Shown here piece by piece: positions 33,529 to 46,813 of a stretch of DNA of 64,000 nucleotides. Both the position numbers and the translations under genes were made by a program. The DNA lies in assembly GCA_026210745.1 (NCBI GenBank), contig CP110631.1:3286001-3350000 (forward strand), given 5' to 3'. Source of the stretch: Exobasidium rhododendri (taxonomy: Eukaryota; Basidiomycota; Exobasidiomycetes; Exobasidiales; Exobasidiaceae). Under the pieces are notes generated by a model, which was not told the DNA's origin, did no database searches, and worked only from the letters and a program-made list of their open reading frames with translations. Positions within the stretch are counted from its first letter, which is position 1; the number at the start of each line of letters is the position of its first letter.

Positions 33529-34304
33529 TGGGAAGAATCCAATTCTGAATACTGTTGCAAAGAGAGACGAACAGAATTGCACAACCGGCGGAGTTGCCGC
33601 CTTATGCCTTTGTCACAAGTACCCCTTCAGCTGCCTATAACGGATACGCCCTGAAACTTAGCGGTAAAGCAGAGGAAGAACTTTTCGCAGACGCCAAGAG
33701 CCATGGTTCTGTGGCTTTCTTGGCACAAACACGATTAGAAACTTTTAGAATTACCAAGCACTGTGATTATACATAGATTAGATCTTAAATGCCTAAGCTG
33801 AGAAGGGTAATACAATTTCGCGTGGTCTTCCATGCCACCGGAGCAGTGTCGAGCCTGTTTTTCAGTTTTTCAATCATCGAAGGCAGGAAGGAGAGATGAA
33901 GAGATCTGGCATTCATTTAGGGTGTATTACATGTGCCGGTAGGACCTCACAGGCATGCCCTCGACTTCGGTGGCGGTATGATTGCCGATAGTTGATCTCT
34001 GTTCGACAGAAGGCAAGGGAAAGAGAGGGAAAGTAGACCGGCGTAGTGCCTGGCCATCTACCGAGACAGCATGCAGAGCATTCTCCCCATATGCCATCAT
34101 CATCGTCATCATCATCATCGTAGTAGTGCCACATTCACCTCACAAAGCCGCTATACTATAATGCCAAGGAACTTATGTCTTGGCTGTTGCCTCTTCCAAA
34201 TGTCGTAAGGCGAATTGCTAAAGATACTTAAGAGACAATGTTGTGCATGGTTCGATTCGGTCCTCTCCCGTGTACATCCCTTATAATTCACAGCTGCCCT
34301 CATC
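33529..34304. other. Divergent intergenic region, GNAT and ENA ATPase
   Basis: About 780 bp shared upstream region. An ATC/ATG-rich microsatellite-like stretch lies at 34090-34125. No gene is supported. Confidence 0.6.
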
Positions 34305-37300
34305 ATGGAACAGCGAACTGACACAACCTCTACCAAGGTTTCCTACAGTGTACCTTCCGATAGCAAGGGGAGTAGTGCCTCTTGCGACAAATTTCCTCGC
34401 AGCAACACCATCTCCACTGCACCTCAAGGCCCCATCTCATCGGAAGAAGCTCAAGCTCGAGCATATCTCTACCCTGTGCAACCCGTCTTGGACGCCCTTC
34501 GAAGTGATGCACTCAAAGGACTCAGTGAGAAGGAGGTAGACTCCAGATTACTGGAGTATGGAGAGAATGTCCTACAGGACTGCGAAGAAATCAGTCTTTG
34601 GGCCATCTTCGTTCACCAGATTGCGAATGCTATGACGCTTGTGTTGATTCTGGCGTTTGCTGTTTCGCTCGGCATTCAATCCTGGATTGAGGGAGGCGTA
34701 CTTGCATTTGTCGTGCTCGTCAATCTAATCGTCGGTTTCTTTCAGGAGCTTAGTGCAGAGAAGACGACTTCCGCGTTAAAGAACCTAGCCTCCCCAACAG
34801 CCCGAGTCGTTCGATCAGGACAGACGATCAATGTGCCTGCCGGAAGAATAGTGCCAGGGGATATTGTGGAACTGACTACGGGCGACACGGTCCCAGCTGA
34901 TATCCGCATCATCGAAGCTATGAACTTGGAAGCGGACGAAGCTTTACTTACCGGCGAAAGCTTACCTGTTGCAAAAGACGGCTCTCTTGCGTTTGGGATC
35001 AAGGACGAAAATCTTGACGACAGTGAAGTCGGTGTGGGAGATCGACTCAACATGGCATACTCCTCCAGCTCGATCACAAGAGGTCGAGCCACTGGCATCG
35101 TCGTAGGCACGGGAATGAAGACGGAGATTGGCCGGATCGCTGATGCTCTGCACGGAGCTTCTCGTGACAAAAAGATTCGACAAGTGAAGAGGAACGCTCA
35201 AGGTAAAGCACGACCGCATCATTACGTCCACGCTGGTGCTCTTACAGTGTACGACAAGACTGCTGCCTTCTTGGGCCTTACGAAGGGTACTCCACTACAG
35301 CGCAAGCTCTCCTCTCTGGCTATTGTCCTATTTGCAATCGCTGTTCTGTTTGCCATTGTCGTCTTCTTGGCCAACTTAAGTGAGTGCTCTGATGTTTACT
35401 TCTCGACACAGGATCTCTTCCTCACGCCCTACTTATTCTATCTTCCTCCCCTTTTTGTGAAATTTTATTTTCCACAGCTGGAAACACGAGCCCCTGGAAG
35501 TCTCAAGAAGTGGCCATCTACGCCGTTGCCACTGGTGTTTCCATGATACCTGCTAGTTTGACGGCCGTCTTGACCCTCACCATGGCGAAAGGCGGGAAAT
35601 CGATGGTAGAGAGGAATGTCATTGTTCGCAAGTCAGAATCGCTAGAAGCCATTGGAGGAATCACGAACATCTGTAGTGACAAAACTGGTACTCTTACTCA
35701 GGGCAAAATGGTAGTCAGAAAAGCTTGGTTGCCTGCCAGTGGAACATATTCAGTCAGCGAAACCAATCAAGTGTTCGATCCAACTCTGGGACAGATTTCA
35801 CGCGTCGACACCGAGCCTAGGCTGCTAGCTTTAGAAGGGAGCAGCAGCAGCACTGATGAGAAGACGCAGCAACAGGTGGGCAAGGCAGAAATAGTGACGG
35901 ACGGTCAAGCAGGATCGAGTAAAGTCAAGGACAACGAATCTCTGGTCGAGTTTCTGAACGTCTCTTCGCTTTGTAATCTAGCAAAGGTATTCAAGGACGA
36001 GGATACGCAGGAATGGATCGCTCACGGAGACCCTACGGAGTGTGCTATTCAGACGTGGGCTTGTCGCTTCGGATGGGGAAGAGCAGAGCTGACCAAGATG
36101 AAAGGGGGTGAAAGAGACGAGAGGAAGAAGTATGCACCGTGGAAGCAGATGGCAGAGTATCCGTTCGACAGTAGTGTCAAGCGAATGTCCGTCACGTACC
36201 ATGACAAGGAGAACAATCGACACGTCGCTTTCATGAAGGGAGCAGTCGAAAGAGTCTTGGAAGCTTGTGGAACGGTGCAGACAGGTGGAGGTAGAGTTGA
36301 CCTAACAAAGACGTTTCAGGCAAGGATCTTGGAGAATATGGAAGCGCTGGCAGCCGATGGCCTTCGTGTCCTTTGTCTGGCCACGAGAGTTCTGGGCGAG
36401 GATGAGATCGAACAAGGCGCTAAACTGGAGCGGGAGCAGATCGAAAGGGGAATGACGTTCTTGGGATTGATCGGATTGTACGATCCTCCAAGACCAGAGA
36501 CAGCAGGCGCAGTTCTAGTCTGCAAGAAAGCTGGCATCCAGGTTCACATGCTCACGGGAGATCATCCAGGTACGGCAAAGGCAATTGCTCTGGATGTTGG
36601 AATCGTGCCTCGTAACACGCAAAACTACTCTAAGAGAGAAGTAGAATCTCTGATCATGACAGCGTCACAATTCGACAAATTGAGCGAGGGTGAGATCGAT
36701 GCACTGCCTCATCTTCCACTTGTGATCGCCCGTTGCGCTCCACAAACAAAAGTCCGCATGATCCAAGCACTGCATCGAAGAGGTCTCTTTTGCGCCATGA
36801 CAGGCGATGGTGTGAATGATAGTCCGTCTCTCAAGATGGCAGATGTGGGTGTTGCGATGGGTCAAGCTGGTAGTGATGTTGCAAAGGAGGCGAGTGACAT
36901 CGTATTGACGGACGATAACTTTGCGAGCATAGGAAATGCCATCGAAGAAGGACGGAGAATGTCGGACAATATTCGAAGATTTGTCCTGCACCTGTTGACG
37001 CAAAACGTCGCTCAAGCTGCTCTGCTCTTGATCGGTCTAGTGTTCAAGGACGACTCTGGCTTTTCCGTCTTTCCCATCTCACCGGTAGCGATCATGTGGG
37101 TCATCATGGTCAGCTCTGCTCTGCCAGCCATAGGATTAGGATTGGAAAGAGCAAATGCAGGAATCATGGATCGAAAGCCGGACAACCTACATCACGGTAT
37201 CTTACCACCTGAGCTGATGCTAGACTGCATCGTCTACGGTGTTCTGATGGCAGGTCTCTGTCTAGCAACGTTCACCATCAGTTTATACGGATTTGGGCCT

Positions 37301-37759
37301 TCTCAATTAGGCGTTGATTGCAATGGTGGATACAACGACACGTGCGAACCCGTCTTTTTAGCAAGAGGTGCAACTTGCATCGTCATGATCTGGTTCAGTT
37401 TGCTCTTGGCGTGGGCAGTCTTGGATCCGAGAAAGTCGTTCTTCAACATGAGAGATGACCATCGATGGTATAATCAATGGTTCTACGATACTTGGCAGAA
37501 CAAGATTCTGTTTTTTTCGATTCTTTTTGGATTTGCAAGTTCATTCGTCATACTGTATGTTCCTGTCATCAACGAGGATGTCTTCTTGCAACATGGCATC
37601 ACTTGGGAATGGGCAATCGTGTTCGTTGCTACGATTGTCTTCTTTAGTGGTATTGAGTTGTGGAAGTTTGCCAAAAGATGCTACTTCAAGAAAGAAACAG
37701 TCGAGCGGAACATGAAATTAAAAGAAGAGTCGGGAGAGAAGTCGGCGCAACAAGCTTGA
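34305..37759 (+). CDS. ENA1: ENA-type P-type ATPase (sodium/potassium efflux pump, type IID)
   Basis: Exons 34305-35379 and 35478-37759 (98-nt intron) encode 1118 residues. Fungal ENA pumps export Na+ or K+ across the plasma membrane for salt and alkali tolerance. The actuator motif LLTGES is near residue 215. The intron falls in a luminal loop before SQEVAIYAVATGVSMIPASL, a strong ENA signature. The phosphorylated Asp426 lies in CSDKTGTLTQ, the nucleotide domain has FMKGAVERV, and the hinge has GDGVNDSP near residue 800. The C-terminal six TM helices end with a basic tail. N-terminal residues 1-55 are Ser/Thr-rich. Family SERCA and PMCA pumps share the motors, but the VATGVSMIPASL and RNVIVRKSESLEAIGG blocks favour ENA. 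The gene is convergent with the phytochrome. Confidence 0.93.
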
Positions 37760-38171
37760 CTCAGGTCAAACTCCCAAACTCCCTTGTGTCTGTCGTTTCG
37801 TCTAAAGTAGTATGGAAGTGACGCGGCTCTCTCTCCAACTCTCTCTCTCTCTCTCGTGCATGTATTTCTATCCTGTTGCCTTGATCCGCAAATAGACGAC
37901 AACAACGACACATGCATAGAGAACGAAGAAAGAGGTAAAGGAGGCGCATAGTGATCGCTGCCCGTGTATAGAATTGATCTTCTGGCTTATAGTACAATGA
38001 TAGTAGTGGATGACGTGGGTACGAGAAGAAGGGGGGCTTATGGTACAACAAAACAGAACAATCTTGCAAACGTAAACATGCGTACTCTAGAATAGATAAA
38101 TGAAGCTTCATCGTGTTGGAGATAAGGGCACCTGCCTTTCTCCCTTTTTGCTATGTGAGACTCCTCTCCGG
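37760..38171. other. Convergent intergenic region, ENA and phytochrome
   Basis: About 410 bp with a short CT repeat at about 37826-37856. It must hold both 3' ends. No other feature is seen. Confidence 0.6.
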
Positions 38172-41100
38172 CTACATTCGATTCGCACCTCCTTCCAAAG
38201 GTCGATATGCTGGTTCACTCAACCAACCACCTCTTTCCCAGATATGGCCTGGCTTCCACTTTTCCAACTCTCTTTGCTCGACGTGGATGAGACCAGTCAT
38301 GATTGTCTTGAGTCTAGCAAAGTCAATCGGCTTCAACAGCCAGCCGTCCATTCCGATATCACACATCTCTCGCCTCATTCTGTATTCTAGCGTTGCACTG
38401 ACGGCCAAAATAGGTATCCGTCCATTCAAGATATGTGCTGCTGGCCTATTTGCAAGTTGATCATTCTCTTGACGAGCGAGTTCACACGCTCGAATGCGTC
38501 TGCAGGCATCTTGACCGTTGCAGATCGGCATTTGCAAGTCCATCAGAATGACGTCCATCTCATTTCCATTCTCCATGAATTGTCGAACGCCCTCTTCTCC
38601 ATTGACAGCCAACAGGACCGTGTGGCCATCCATGACAAGTCTCTTCTTCAGGATCATACGATTAATCGGATCATCCTCCACAATCAAGATCCTTAGAGAT
38701 GATAATTTTTCCGTCGTCCTTATATCTGATTTAGACTCCTGTGACTTTGCCCTTGCTTCTGCAATCATTCGCCTCTTCGAGTTGCTAGACGTGGACGAAG
38801 CACCGCTCAGTAGACCCGGCAACCCCGCACTATCACTTGAGATGCTAACTTCAGTCCTTGGACTGATTCCTTTACTACCTTCCATTAATTCCTTTCGATT
38901 TGGCAACCGGAAGTCACTCGGCGCTTGAGTCTGGATTCCTTTTTGCCCAGCATCAAAATTACGTTTGTTCTGCTGCGATTGAGGTGACAGGGGTGTAGAG
39001 GCTTGACGTTGAGGAAGAACGTTCATGCCTCTGGCGTGTCTATCAAGCTCCTGAGGCTCCACTTTGACACTTCGTAACGGTACTGTCAGACCAGTCAAAG
39101 GCGCTACGCCGTCAAGCATACCTCCTTGTTGTTGTTGGAGCGACCTAGACAAAGAGGAAGCACTAACATTTATGCCTCTAGATTCTGTTCGACCAATGGC
39201 TGACAACTGTCCACTAGTGTTCGATTCGCTTGCACTACCATCCTCACTGTCGTAACTATCTCTCCGCAAGGGCGACGAACGATCGTTACTTAGATGAGGA
39301 GCAGCAATAGCTTCGACGAGGGAGTTGATTCCACTTTTCGTACTGGAATGATTGCTACCTTCGCTACCCATGGATTGAGAACGACCCATACCTGCTTCAC
39401 TACTTTCTGATGCTTCTGCTGCTTCAGTTACCGTCGAAGCTCTGAAAGGTAAATAGTAGGCAAATCGACTACCTTGGCCAACGGTGGAATCGACCCTCAA
39501 TTGACCTCCAAGATTCTTGACGATCCTCGCAACGATAGCAAGTCCCAATCCTAGACCGCTGTCGATTCCAGCTTCCTTTTGAGATTTCTGTGTGGCCAAG
39601 GCACTTTCTTCAAACACATCACTTTTCCGTGCAAATTCGTCATCCTCTTCTCCTTCTCTTGATGTTGGCGGGGCCGCGATGACGCTTTCCACTTGTTCGA
39701 ATTCTCGAAAGATGGCCTCCAGTTTTTCTCTTGAAATGCCTTCTCCAGTATCGCTAATGATCAATTCCACTTCAATGTCACAACCATCGGGAAGCTCTCC
39801 TGTGATCTCTTCCTCCAATTTCTTCCTCATAGAAATGTGAATATGACCTTGGCTCGTATGCTTCACACTATTGCTGACAGTGTTGACCACGATCTGTCGA
39901 ATCCTTGCTGCATCTCCTATGACAAATAGCTTCTCGGGTATGGTTTCCACTGCAAACTCAATCTTTCTCCTTTTTGCTTCCCATTCATGCATTTCAACCG
40001 CGTCTCGAATAGTTGCCGCCAAATCAAACGGTTCTTGCAAGAGCAATTTGTTGCCTTCCTCATGGCGAGTCAGATCTAGTAAATCGTTGATAACAAAAAG
40101 CAGGCTCTTGGAGGCCATGTGAGATTTGCTGAGATTCTCCCTCGTGTCTTCGTCCAGTGTACTGTCGAGGGCCATTTCGAGATAATTGATGATGTGATTC
40201 AGAGGGGTGCGCACCTCATGAGTGGCATTAGTCAAGAGTAATTTGTTCAGTTGATTGTAGTGCATCGCTTGCTCCCTTTGCCTCCAGACGCTTATAAATT
40301 TTCCGTACACAAGACAAAGTACTGAAGCAGTCTCCAATTCTTCATCTTTCCAAGCACGACACGTTCCAACGATATTTTCCGACCAGATCTTGAATGACTT
40401 TCTAGGCTCCAGTACGGCTGCTCCTTCTTTGCCTGCCTTGTAGGGTTTCCCTGCCCAATTCACATGCCTTGTTTGCGCTTTCCGTAAGAATGCGATAAAG
40501 TCGATTCCAGTGCTACTCAATGGCACCAGGATCAGACCGGCAATCACCTCTAGTCCGATTGGCAAGATCATATCGGGAAAATCACTCAAAATATCTTGGC
40601 TTGTCACCACATGCTGATACTTCTTTAGACGTAAGTACTCAGTGATGGCCAAAACTTCCTGGCTAGCACTCAAGGGTCCTAGAATCTTTGCTTCGTTTCC
40701 AATGGCGATTACACCAAAGTCTGCATCGAACAATGTCAAAAGATCTTCTGCATTGGAGATAATGTACCCGCTGGGATTACGATCCGTCGGAAGTGTGTTG
40801 ATCAGCTTCCTGGCAGATAGCCGCCTCGTGTAACTCAGTCTTTCGATGTTCCTTGACACTGCTTCTCCGATTAATTTGCATAGTTGTCTCATGGGAAAGG
40901 AAACCCTCTTCCCTCTACTTCCATAAGTGTGCATAGCAACCAGACCCCAAAGCTGATCGAAAGCAGTGATGGAAATTGACATGGACGCTCGCACGCCCAT
41001 GTTCGCCAGATACTTGATATGAATTGGACTCATGGCTCGTAGGAACGAATGTGTCATGTTGACTGGAGTGTTAAGATCGTCCAGATCCCTACAGACCATC

Positions 41101-42955
41101 CGAGATGAAGGTTGATCACGGTCGTACAGCAATCGAATCTTGTTCACCATGTAAAGATCTCTCGCTTGTTTCGGAATGTCTGTTGCAGGGAAGTGAAGAC
41201 CTCTGTAGAGGTCATGTGTATCGTTCCAATCGACCAGTTCAGCAACAACCTGACCATTCCATCTTTCATCAAATTGGTACATCATCACACGGGAAAATCC
41301 AGTCACATCTCGAATGACACTGACGGCCAACTTCAGGAAACTTTGCAAGTCGTTTTGAGCTGAAAGTTGCTCGTTTACTTGACTGAGGATTCCAAACATA
41401 TCGATGGAATCTCCGCTGCCTGACTCTTGAGGAATGCCAAAACCAGGAGCAGAAGTGGTGTTCTGTTGTGATCTCGATCTTTGCCGCCTGCTACTCTTAT
41501 CACCTTTCGCGCTTTTCTGTCGCAGTCTTTGGAGCGCTTTAATGGGTCTTGAAGATGACTGGGTCGATTCGACATATTGTTTTGGAGTAGGGATGTAAGG
41601 CATTCCCTCGAGACCTCCTCTTGATTTACTGGAAATTGTCACAGAAGTAACCTTCGTTGTACCTTCTGATTCTTCTACAGTGGCAGTAGGCGATATGGTA
41701 CTCCCCCCCGTACTCAATTGCTTTTCTTTGTTCTCTGTTGAGGAGTCCAAAATTTCGGGCGACGGAAGTGGAGTCTTTTCTTCGAGTGGATTGGCGACGT
41801 CCTTTACAAGTTCAAACTCCATGACTGTCAGCGCTTTCTTCCACTTAGGATCCGAGCTCTTACTCTCATCTAGATCGTGAGGTATTCCGACAGTCTGATG
41901 AACTGCACACCAACACTCCCAGTGACGTCTCGCTCTTGCTTTACCATTGCCAGGCCCAGGTTGACCCCACCCGGACAACTTAAAGACATGAGGTCCATTT
42001 TCGATTAATTCTTGGTCAGACTCTTCTGAAGCTTCGATGTTCATCCAAAGTATGTCGGCCTGGTCGTCATCCAGGCAGTCTAGAAACGATTCTAATGTGA
42101 ACAAGTAAGCCGGACTCAACCCTAGTATCTCGCCCGTGTTCTGAAATGGTGAAGCTTCGACGTAAGTGACCTTGCGACTCAAAAGACCAAGCATTCTGTA
42201 CTCACCTCTGAGACTTGTCGAACGGCCAGCATACCTTCTTCGTCCTCTCGCACTACTATCATGCACCCATATGACTGGACAGCGCCAGGTATATGAATGG
42301 GCTCATCTTCACATCTCTGGATATCGCCATCTCTTCCCGTCACGACCATGTGTCCATGCTCGGTCTCTACATGGCGGAATCGAGGTTGGGTCATCTTTTC
42401 GAGCATGTCTTTCTCCCTAGATTTGGCTTTAGCTTCACTAAATTGTGTTGACAGTCTCCTTCTATCGACAGTGTCTGCTTCATCTTGATCCGAGGGTTCA
42501 CTGCCTTCCTTCATCTTTCTGGAGTCTTCTACAGAATGGTGCGAATCCTCCGCCTTCAGAACGTCCACTTCTTCGTCCCCTTCCCATGAAGGAGAGCTAC
42601 CGGAATCCTCTATAGGCGTGTCGTCCCATCCAACCTCTCTTTGAGGTGTGGGCGTGGAGGTCAACGAGTCTTCCGAGTCCAAGTCTCCCTTTTCGACAGT
42701 ATTCTTCGATTTATTTTCACTATTTGAAGTGCGCAGTTCAAAGGCCAGTTCAGAACCACCTCTTACTGTATACTCTTCGTCCATATTTACACTCCGGCGA
42801 CTAGTGCTTGATGCAGTGTCTGAGGAAAGGTCCCGATGTGTTGGCTTTACTGAAACAGCTGATCGAATGGGATATATGAATGCGCCCTGGCTACCCGACA
42901 CATTCGCGACAGCGGGTGACTTTGTCTCTTTTGATTGGGGCGATGATTGAGTCAT
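38172..42955 (-). CDS. PHY1: Fungal phytochrome: PAS-GAF-PHY photosensor with histidine kinase and receiver domain
   Basis: Exon 1 is 42955-42206 and exon 2 is 42140-38172 (65-nt intron, phase 0), giving 1572 residues. Red/far-red photoreceptor that binds biliverdin. The likely attachment Cys215 lies in RCEDEPIHIPGAVQSYG at the start of the PAS domain. The GAF domain has the PATDIPKQAR motif near residue 570. The PHY tongue motif PRKSFKIWSE is near 826. The kinase H-box THEVRTPLNH has His891, with G-boxes DTGEGIS and GLGLGLAIV. The receiver domain (VEDDPINRMI to MDGWLLKPID) has phosphoacceptor Asp1451. The first ~200 residues are an acidic Ser-rich extension. All key residues for light sensing and hybrid-kinase phosphotransfer are present. 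In Aspergillus the homologue FphA controls light responses, partly through the HOG pathway; that is family knowledge. Confidence 0.95.
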
Positions 42956-44403
42956 GATGAGTCGGAGTTTGACAGGAGATGTATCAGAGCCGGGGCAGTA
43001 AGCAATGATTCGGAGGATCGACTCCTGAAGGGTGCCTCAGGCGTGGTGGCGGGAAGATAAAGTATTGCGATCTTACAATTACCTTTGACCGAGCGCACTC
43101 TTAGCGCCAGTTGACGGTTTTGCTGCTCTTGCTGTCTACCTTCGATGATCTCCCAAGTCTACTTGAGTCACCCACAGGTAGAAGATCGCCGAGCAATGGC
43201 AAGCTCAGTACAGGGCTGCGCGCAATAGCGCCTCGTTCGAAATGATTGGTGACCGAGATCTCTGAAATACGACTGCCAACGGGTGAGCTGTCGATGCTGA
43301 AGCTTTCCTGCGATTGTCGATAGCTGGATTGGGATTACAGTCGTTAATGGTGGTGTTGCAAGCAAGGCAAGCAGGGGTGGTGCAAGGAACAGGGCGCAGA
43401 CAGGGACGGGTGGACAGCACTACCCAATGAAATGGTTAGCAGCAGGGAGAGGAGAGGATTCTTATTTCTGGGCGAGAAACACAAGAGAGTAAGCATTGGT
43501 CACAACTTTCTTACTTTTGGAATTTACAATGCGGCAGTGTGTATATGAATAGAATTTGAACAAGTACAGGTATCTACCGACATTAATTACCAACCCGTTT
43601 CTCGGACCGAATCAAGATAACGATTCACACAATCTCTTTGATCGATAGCCGTAGCTGGCTCGTATCTCTCAGTCAGAGCGTTGTGATCAACCTCATCACC
43701 AAATTTCACCGCAAGGCTCTCCCAAGTAAGCAATTCAGTGCTGTACATTGTTGCCGTTCCTCTTGATGCGTAGCGCACCGGAGGAGGACGAAGGTGAAGG
43801 GAAAGCATTGGGCCGAACGCGTTCTATTGAAACATTCTTCGATTCCGACTTCGTCGCAGGTTAGTATTGTATGAAGCGCAATACAAAGTCTAAGTCTTGC
43901 AAGTCTGTATTCATACTTTACGTTTTCCATGTCCGCAGAGATTGGTGAGTATAACAAACAATTGGACTGCTCTAGGCTCGACGATGGATCCAGGCATGGG
44001 ATGGAGCGGGGGTGATTGGCGGAAAGGAGAGGAACGACTTGGGCGGACTTCACAGTGGGAAACCCGCAGGAGCTCCTGCTCTTCCAAGTGGCGACTTAAG
44101 ATCCCGCCCAAAATTTTCAATCTTGACAGCTGCTGCAAGTGATGCCATCTCGGTAACTGTGCAATATTTTTTCGGCAGAACAGCAAAGGGTCCACCTCGG
44201 AAGTGAGCGTGAGAACGGGGGGTGGTGTCGGCTTCACGGATCTAGTTAGACTTCTGGCACACTTCCCATCTAATCCACCACCCGAAAAACTCCACTGACG
44301 CGAGCAGTCCGTGCGCGACCCATCTCCCTTGCGAAAATGTAGTGCTCTGCTGCTACTTTGAGGAGAGCCGCTTTCTCACTTCCTCATCCCACACCCTCCG
44401 AGA
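42956..44403. other. Long divergent intergenic region, phytochrome and prenylcysteine oxidase
   Basis: About 1.45 kb between the two start codons. It contains a possible small ORF at 43587-43808 (minus), listed separately. The rest shows no motif I can name. Confidence 0.55.
43587..43808 (-). CDS. Possible small protein, 73 residues
   Basis: An ATG-started ORF within the phytochrome upstream region. The N-terminus is basic (HLRPPPVRYASRGTATM), like a mitochondrial presequence. The rest is charged and soluble-looking (LAVKFGDEVDHNALTERYE, then RYLDSVRETGW at the end). Composition is more protein-like than neighbouring ORFs, but there is no recognised family, and it could be part of a 5' leader. 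Confidence 0.3.
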   Translation of the reverse strand: MLSLHLRPPPVRYASRGTATMYSTELLTWESLAVKFGDEVDHNALTERYEPATAIDQRDCVNRYLDSVRETGW

Positions 44404-46529
44404 ATGCTGCTGACCGTCTCTCAGGTCTTGCGCTTTGTGATGCTCCTTGCGAGCTGCTGTGTCCTAGCACATGGAGGCAGTCAGGCTGTATTCGGTGTAG
44501 CAACAAACCACCTACTGAATGCTAGACCTGCTCTAAATACCACCTCTATAATCAAGAAAGTTGCCATCATAGGTGCGGGTCCGGGGGGGACAAGCACAGC
44601 CTACTTTCTATCGAAAGCCCAGTCAAAGCTTCGAGATCTTGGTAGAGGCGATGAAGGCTTTGAACTCACTCTTTTCGAAAGGGAGGAAAGGATAGGAGGT
44701 CGAACAGCAGTAGTCCATCCTTACTTTGATGAAAGTCTAGCGGCTATTGAATTAGGGGCGAGCATCTTTGCAGACGTCAACATGAATCTTAAGAGGATAG
44801 CAAAAGACTTCAATCTTGAAACAAAAGCTAAATTAGGAGAGCAGGGAACGATTGGGGTTTGGGATGGGCAGCAATTCTTGATGGAAGGACTAGACAATGG
44901 TTGGTGGAATTCAGCTAGAATGTTCTGGAGGTATGGATATTCTCCCATCACTACGCAAAAGGTGGTGAAGAAGATCGTCGATCGCTTTGTGAAGCTGTAC
45001 GATCCTACCTTTCTTCACAGGACGAGCGATGAGGGGAATAACAAGACGAACAATGGCTTTCCTTGGTCCAATATACAAGATCTGGCGGAGGCGATGAATC
45101 TAGATGGTCTTGCAGCTATGAATGCGGCAGATTACTATACAAGTCAGGGAGTGGGGAAATTGTTCACCGAGGAGATCATTGAAGCTGCCACTTTAGTCAA
45201 CTACGGTCAGGAGATCTATTCAATACATGGTGTTGGTGGCGGAGTGTCTCTTGCTGCTAGTGGAGCAGTTGGGATTAGTGGTGGCAATTACCTTCTTTTT
45301 GAAGAATTTCTAGCAAAGACGGAGAATCTGAAATTGCGATTGGGGGTCCATGGTGAAGTGACCGGATTGGCAAAATTCGAAACGGTCGAGAGTGCTATTG
45401 AGGCAGGCAAGCTTAGCAGAGAGGAGGCTCTCAGTAGAGGTCATTTGAAGGCTATAAGTGGGAATGAAGAAGTAGGAGAAACGAGGGCCACAAAGTGGTG
45501 GTTGGGTACCAAGTCTGGATATGGTGATTTATTTGACGCTGTCTTTATTGCTGTTCCTTGGCATTCATCTGGCATTACACTGATGAATACTAGATCGGTC
45601 ATTCCGGCGTACGAGTTTGTACATTTACATGTCACCATTCTAGTCACGACAGCCAAGCAACCCAATCCACTCTATTTCGGACGAGGCAGCGGGGATGGCA
45701 TACCCACCAACATACTCACTAGCCACATAAGCTTACGAAAGGTGGAAGAGAGGCGCAAGAAAGATCAAGAGAAGCGGCAGAGTGGAAAGAAGGTACACGC
45801 GCGCAAGTGGTGGTCAGGGAGGAATCCGCGAGACGCGAGTAGCAACGGGCCACACTTGGAGGTGAGTGAAGACGCTGCCAGTGCTGCGTCATGTCACAAT
45901 CCGTTAACATGATTCCTTCTCTTTTGGTCATTTCGCTGTGTAGTTCAATTCGCTCTCCTATCTCCAGACGTTAGAATCAAAGGAGGAGGGAGACGAAAAG
46001 CAGCACGTTGTGAAGCTCTTTTCGAACGATGAGTTGAGTGATGAAAAGCTGGATGACATCTTTGGTCAAGACCAGGTCAAGTGGATCTATCGCAAGCAAT
46101 GGGATGCCTATCCTTGTAGGTGTCCACTGGCCTGACCAGACTGATGCAAGATCGACGTTTCCGCGAGCTGATCGATCCCCTTTCCCTCTCCCATGCTCCA
46201 CCAGATTTGAAACCTACGCGCGAATTTGCACCCGTTCTAGTGGACGAGAATCTTTACTTCCCCAGTGCAATGGAGGCGTGAGTCAGAAGATAGTACACGC
46301 ATATCGGGAAGCCCCCCTCTCGCATCTCATTCTGACGCTCTCTTCTTCCTACAGTCTTGTCAGCACAATGGAGACAAGCACTGTCTCTGCTCGAAATGCA
46401 GCTGCACTCTACCTTCAGAAACTGTTTGGTTTTGCTTTCGTCAACGGCGGTAAAGCGTGTCCATGGGAGCAAACAGAAGCCAACGCAGAACAAGCAGACT
46501 GGGCGGGTTGGGGCTGCCAAAGCGGCTGA
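44404..46529 (+). CDS. Prenylcysteine oxidase/lyase-like FAD protein
   Basis: Four exons (44404-45861, 45944-46115, 46205-46277, 46355-46529; introns 82, 89 and 77 nt) encode 625 residues. These flavoenzymes cleave the thioether of prenylcysteines released when prenylated proteins are degraded (family knowledge). Residues 1 to about 24 are a signal peptide, placing it in the secretory or vacuolar lumen. The FAD-binding motif is IIGAGPGGTSTAYFLSKA near residue 55, followed by FEREERIGGRTAV. The central block (GLAAMNAADYY, EIYSIHGVGGGVSLAASG) and the C-terminal METSTVSARNAA match the family. There are several NxT/S sites. The insertion around residues 425-490 is Lys/Arg-rich and longer than usual. 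The gene is divergent from the phytochrome. Confidence 0.88.
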
Positions 46530-46813
46530 GACTCGTCTGTCCTCCCACACCAAACTTGAAGGCTGTACTAATACTTGTGTATTTTTCCAATGTTACATTC
46601 TTATCCACTCTAAGATGGACAACAGAAAGAGAAGAGACAAAAACGGCTTTTTCCTTGTATGTAAGGGTCTCGAGAGAGGTGAGAAAGGGTAAAAGGTAGT
46701 GCAGGAGTAAGGCGCAAAGATGGGAGAGAGAGGGCAAGATACAAACAGATGGAGAAGACCTTTGCGACCGCTACACCCGGTTCTTCCTCTAGAGAAATAT
46801 ATTTCTTGCTTTC

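Noticed and set aside
34240-34260. GGTTCGATTCGG, resembling a tRNA B box
   Set aside because: No T-arm stem pairs around it and no acceptor or anticodon arm could be drawn.
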